Positions 60,912 to 64,000 of a DNA stretch of 64,000 bases are shown here, one piece after another; positions within the stretch are counted from its first letter, which is position 1; each line of letters starts with the position of its first letter. The stretch is from an uncultured bacterium (GTDB lineage Bacteria > Actinomycetota > Coriobacteriia > Coriobacteriales > Atopobiaceae), in the NCBI GenBank assembly GCA_905214865.1, contig CAJMNO010000001.1:137655-201654 (forward strand), read 5' to 3'. The notes under the pieces were generated by a model, which saw nothing but the letters and a program-made list of their open reading frames with translations, searched no databases and was not told where the DNA came from. Position numbers and translations under genes: made by a program.

Positions 60912-62649
60912 CATCGGCATCTTCAGGGACGCCTGCCTGAGGCGCGCCCATGTTGCATTGGCATACCTGGTCATCTGGCTGGTTCCGCTCCTCTCGCTGC
61001 TGTATCGCGGCAGGGCGATGGCAGACGGCGGCATGGAGGCGGGAGGTCAGCAGCTCCTTGCGCTCTCGTCCGTTCTCGGCGTGCTCCTCACCCTCGTCGC
61101 CTCCTACGCGGCGGTCCTGCGCAACCTCAACTTCGCCTTCGACCGCGTTGCCGCTCCCTTCTACGGCTCGCTTCCCGTCAGGCGCAGGCCGCTCTTCCAC
61201 TCGCTGTTCCTGGCCTCGCTCGTGCCACTCATCCTGGCAAACCTCGTCCTCGCCCTGCTCCTCCTGGTGCTGGGCGGAATGGCGGGCATCGGTCCCATGG
61301 ATGTGCTGGTGTGGTTTGCCGAGCAGGGGCTCATGTGCATCACGTTCTGTGGCATCGCGTCGCTTTGCATGGTGGTGTCTGGACGGGCGTCGGTCGCGAC
61401 GATCCTGTTCTGCATGGTCAATGGATACGTTGTGGTGGTCCAATGGGGCGTCCAGCAGGTCGTCTCACTCTTGGCGCCGAGCGTCCACAACGGGTCGTCC
61501 CCGTCGCTCGCCTGGGCCTCCCCGGCGGTCTACCTCGTCAAGAGCCTGAGCGCCTTCCAGAACGGCAGGGTCCCATGGCTGGCGCTTGTGGCGTACGCCC
61601 TCGTGGGCGTTGCCTGTATGGTGGTTGCCGCGGAGCTGTCCGCGCGACGCGACCTCGAGAGGGCGGGGGACGCCTTCGCGTTCCGTCCCGTCCACGAGGT
61701 GGCGAGCGTCCTGTTTGCCCTTGCGGCCGGCCTGGGCGTGTCTCTGACCGTCCTCGCGCTGTTCGCCGACTCCGTCTCGGGGAATCCACTCGCGGTGGGG
61801 GCGGTGGTGGTCGCGAGCTGCGCGCTGGTGTTCTGCGTCGCAGAGGCTGGCGTGGGCGGCGGTGTCTCGGCGCTCCGGCGCAGGAAGGCCGGCCTCGTCG
61901 TTACGGTTGCAATCAGCGTGGCGTTTGCCGTGTGCTGTGCCACCGACGCGATGGGTGTGGTGAGGTACGTTCCCTCGGTGGACGACGTCAAGAGCGTGTC
62001 GGTTTCCAACCCCAACCTCACGTTCGAGTCACGTGAGGGCATCAGCCAGGTGGTGGGCCTTCACAAGTCCCTTGTCGCGGGTGGTGCCACCAACCTGGCG
62101 AACGGCTCGGCCACGGACGATTCAGCCGAGTACAACACGGTGGACATCACGTACACCCTCAAGGACGGCACCCTCATCAGCCGGGAGTACACGATCGACC
62201 TCTCGTCCAAGAGCCTGTCGGACACGGGCTCCACGGGAAGTGCCTTCAAGGCGTTCCTCCAGAGCGAGGCGGCAACCGATGCCACGTGCTCCATGCTCCA
62301 GCGCTCCCTGGTCAAGGATACGAGCGCCACGGACGTGAGCCTTGACTACTGCCCATCGCCAGACGCGACCACCTGGCACAGCGAGTCCATCGCCGGAACG
62401 GACTACAAGGCACTCGAGGCGGTTCTCGAGCAGGACGTCAGGGCGCATGGGGCGTATGCCGCCTCGTACATGCAGGGGACGTACGACACGGCGCTCGCGG
62501 CGTCCCTCTCGGTGGGGGCGGTGGCACCCGGGTCCAACGACTACCAGGTCCTCACCTTCACCCTGAGCGAGAGGTACACGCCCAAGACCGTCGAGTGGCT
62601 CAAGCAGCACTGCCAGGTCTCGTTCATCAAGGCAAGCGAGGCGAGCTAG
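60886..62649 (+). CDS. ABC transporter permease with large C-terminal external domain
   Basis: ATG 60886 lies inside the ATPase gene (26-base overlap) behind GGGAGGTG; 587 residues. About ten membrane segments fill residues 15-365 (first: VALAYLVIWLVPLLSLLY). The remaining 220 residues have no membrane segment, are rich in Ser, Thr and Asp and probably lie outside the cell. It resembles Firmicutes permeases with a DUF6449-type tail encoded with YtrA regulators. The transported compound is unknown. Confidence 0.82.
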   Translation: MSSRTSSSSIGIFRDACLRRAHVALAYLVIWLVPLLSLLYRGRAMADGGMEAGGQQLLALSSVLGVLLTLVASYAAVLRNLNFAFDRVAAPFYGSLPVRRRPLFHSLFLASLVPLILANLVLALLLLVLGGMAGIGPMDVLVWFAEQGLMCITFCGIASLCMVVSGRASVATILFCMVNGYVVVVQWGVQQVVSLLAPSVHNGSSPSLAWASPAVYLVKSLSAFQNGRVPWLALVAYALVGVACMVVAAELSARRDLERAGDAFAFRPVHEVASVLFALAAGLGVSLTVLALFADSVSGNPLAVGAVVVASCALVFCVAEAGVGGGVSALRRRKAGLVVTVAISVAFAVCCATDAMGVVRYVPSVDDVKSVSVSNPNLTFESREGISQVVGLHKSLVAGGATNLANGSATDDSAEYNTVDITYTLKDGTLISREYTIDLSSKSLSDTGSTGSAFKAFLQSEAATDATCSMLQRSLVKDTSATDVSLDYCPSPDATTWHSESIAGTDYKALEAVLEQDVRAHGAYAASYMQGTYDTALAASLSVGAVAPGSNDYQVLTFTLSERYTPKTVEWLKQHCQVSFIKASEAS

Positions 62650-62829
62650 TCGGGCCCAGGCGGGCGTCGTGCGGGCGGCATGCGGTGTTGCTTCCGTGTG
62701 CCGCCCGTGCCGTGCGCGGCCGCAACCCCGCCGCCTGACTACGAATACCCCCTTGGTGGTAGACTTTCCCATGCTGAACACCTATGCCGCGTCACCGCAC
62801 AGCGCCGCGGCCGCATCAAGGAGACCCAC

Positions 62830-63897
62830 ATGCGAGACAAGCTCGAGAAGCTCATCGCGGCGTACGAGGAGCTTGAGAAGAAGATGCTGGACCCGTCCGT
62901 CGTGTCGGATCCCAAGGAATACGCCAGGATCGCAAAGGAGCATGCCAACCAGGCCGACCTCGTCGCCAAGGCGCGGGAGTACGTCCAGGCGCTCGACGAC
63001 ATCGATGCCGCCAAGGAGATGATGCACGAGACCTCCGATCCCGAGGAGAAGGAGATGCTCCAGGAGGACATCTCCTCCAACGAGGAGAAGCTCCCCTCGC
63101 TCGAGGACGAGATCAAGATTATGCTCATTCCTGGCGACCCCAACGACGAGAAGAACACCATCGTCGAGATCCGTGCCGGCGTCGGCGGCGACGAGGCGGC
63201 CATCTTCGCGGGCGACCTCTATGCCATGTACGAGCGCTTTGCCCAGACGCGCGGCTGGAAGACCGAGGTCCTCTCCAGCAGCCCCGGCGAGGCGGGTGGC
63301 TTCAAGACGATCGAGTTCAAGGTCACGGGTGACAAGGTCTACTCGGTCATGAAGTACGAGAGCGGCGTGCACCGCGTGCAGCGCATCCCCAAGACCGAGA
63401 GCCAGGGTCGCATCCAGACCTCCACGGCGACGGTGGCGGTGCTTCCCGAGGCGGAGGACATCGACATCAAGATCAACCCAGAGGACCTGCGGATCGACAC
63501 CTACTGCTCCTCGGGCCCCGGAGGCCAGGGCGTCAACACCACCTACTCGGCGGTGCGCATCACTCACCTGCCCACCAACACGGTGGTCCAGTCGCAGGAC
63601 CAGCGCTCCCAGATACAGAACCGCGCGGTCTGCATGGAGATGCTGCGCGCGAGGCTCTACCAGATGGAGCTGGAGAGGCAGCAGGCGGAGCAGGGAGCCG
63701 AGCGCATGAGCCAGATTGGCCACGGCAACCGCTCCGAGAAGATTCGCACCTACAACCAGCCCCAGGACCGCGTGACCGACCACCGCATCGGCTTCAACTC
63801 CACGTACAACGGCGTCCTGCTGGGAGACCAGCTGGGCTCCGTCATCGAGGCCCTTGCCGCGGCCGACAGGGCCGAGAAGCTCGCGGAAACCGTGTGA
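62830..63897 (+). CDS. prfA: Peptide chain release factor 1
   Basis: Terminates translation at UAA and UAG. ATG 62830 gives 355 residues starting MRDKLEKLIAAYEELEKKML. The GGQ loop is SSGPGGQGVNTTYSAVR, and the stop-codon tripeptide (PxT in RF1) reads PKT in RIPKTESQGRIQTS. RAGVGGDEAAIFAGDL and EKIRTYNQPQDRVTDHR are further RF1 marks. No frameshift is seen. A strong terminator follows. The ribosome binding site is weak (AAGGAGA about seven bases upstream). Confidence 0.96.
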   Translation: MRDKLEKLIAAYEELEKKMLDPSVVSDPKEYARIAKEHANQADLVAKAREYVQALDDIDAAKEMMHETSDPEEKEMLQEDISSNEEKLPSLEDEIKIMLIPGDPNDEKNTIVEIRAGVGGDEAAIFAGDLYAMYERFAQTRGWKTEVLSSSPGEAGGFKTIEFKVTGDKVYSVMKYESGVHRVQRIPKTESQGRIQTSTATVAVLPEAEDIDIKINPEDLRIDTYCSSGPGGQGVNTTYSAVRITHLPTNTVVQSQDQRSQIQNRAVCMEMLRARLYQMELERQQAEQGAERMSQIGHGNRSEKIRTYNQPQDRVTDHRIGFNSTYNGVLLGDQLGSVIEALAAADRAEKLAETV

Positions 63898-63917
63898 GGC
63901 TAGGCGACGATGCCGTC

Positions 63918-63949
63918 GCGGCGTCGGCCCTGGGCCGGCGCCGCTTTTT
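63918..63949 (+). terminator. Terminator after prfA
   Basis: GCGGCG (63918-63923) pairs with CGCCGC (63939-63944), with CGGCC/GGCCG inside, followed by TTTTT. Confidence 0.9.
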
Positions 63950-63962
63950 CATGGCTTTAGCC

Positions 63963-63985
63963 TGTGTCGCGCCACGCGCGACACA
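63963..63985. other. Perfect 9-bp hairpin near the window end
   Basis: TGTGTCGCG (63963-63971) and CGCGACACA (63977-63985) with a five-base loop. It may be the terminator of a convergent gene beyond the window; no T-tract is visible. Confidence 0.4.
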
Positions 63986-64000
63986 GAGAACCACCCGCTC

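Overview
The window is GC-rich DNA (about two thirds G+C by eye), densely packed with genes on both strands, and looks like the chromosome of a coriobacterium (Coriobacteriia, Actinomycetota; Olsenella/Atopobiaceae-like). Reasons: a dnaK-grpE-dnaJ-hspR heat-shock operon of actinobacterial type; a ribosomal L31 leader of the kind known from Coriobacteria; an NRAMP-related Mg2+ transporter like the one characterised from Eggerthella lenta; and LytTR, PucR and protein-kinase genes typical of this class. The genus is inference from gene content, not from rRNA.

Layout. 1-6.3 kb: end of a large membrane protein, a CNNM/CorC-type membrane protein, an orphan protein with a cyanophycin-synthetase N-terminal-like domain, a YtxH protein and a PRC-barrel protein. 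6.4-9.5 kb (-): a two-gene unit of an MgtE-like protein and an NRAMP-related carrier, probably for Mg2+. 9.5-15.3 kb: lemA, tRNA-Ser(UGA), tadA, an intact IS110-family element with its structured non-coding end, a threonine dehydratase and an rRNA methyltransferase. 15.7-20.8 kb: cstA, a DEAD-box helicase with a long basic insertion, and metA behind a structured leader. 20.8-25.7 kb: HTH regulator, protein kinase, lipoprotein and small membrane protein, then five regularly spaced 26-bp repeats, a LytTR regulator and a phosphodiesterase. 25.8-30.3 kb: dnaK-grpE-dnaJ-hspR. 30.3-35.5 kb: a PucR regulator divergent from an ornithine-cyclodeaminase-like gene and an aminotransferase, then an SPFH/Arc pair. 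35.5-41.6 kb: clpB, a PASTA protein, two small hypothetical proteins and hsp20. 41.6-49 kb: MBL nuclease-like protein, tilS-hpt-ftsH, an aminotransferase and a PHP phosphatase. 49-52.5 kb: exonuclease III, a patatin, a sirtuin, then about 740 bp of gene-free, repeat-rich DNA. 52.5-56.3 kb: a FolP-FolK fusion, a half-size BirA-like protein, a 2-hydroxyacid dehydrogenase and coaX. 56.4-64 kb: L31 with its leader and a long A/K/E tail, a trigger-factor-like protein, an FAD oxidoreductase, a YtrA-type GntR-ABC unit, and prfA.

How it works together. The clearest regulatory theme is heat shock. The same inverted repeat (ATCTAnnA - 6 or 7 nt - ACTTAGAT) lies before dnaK, clpB and hsp20, and the repressor expected to read it, HspR, is the last gene of the dnaK operon. 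Other themes are Mg2+ handling, tRNA and ribosome function (tRNA-Ser, tadA, tilS, L31, prfA, methyltransferase, helicase), folate/CoA/biotin cofactors and nutrient use (cstA, threonine dehydratase, PucR locus).

Most worth a second look: the 42-bp-period array of 26-bp repeats in both orientations (23.87-24.07 kb), the palindromic repeat field at 51.8-52.1 kb, the candidate IS110 bridge RNA, the orphan cyanophycin-synthetase N domain, the diverged HspR operator shared by three loci, and the extended L31. I did not find a convincing new defence system.
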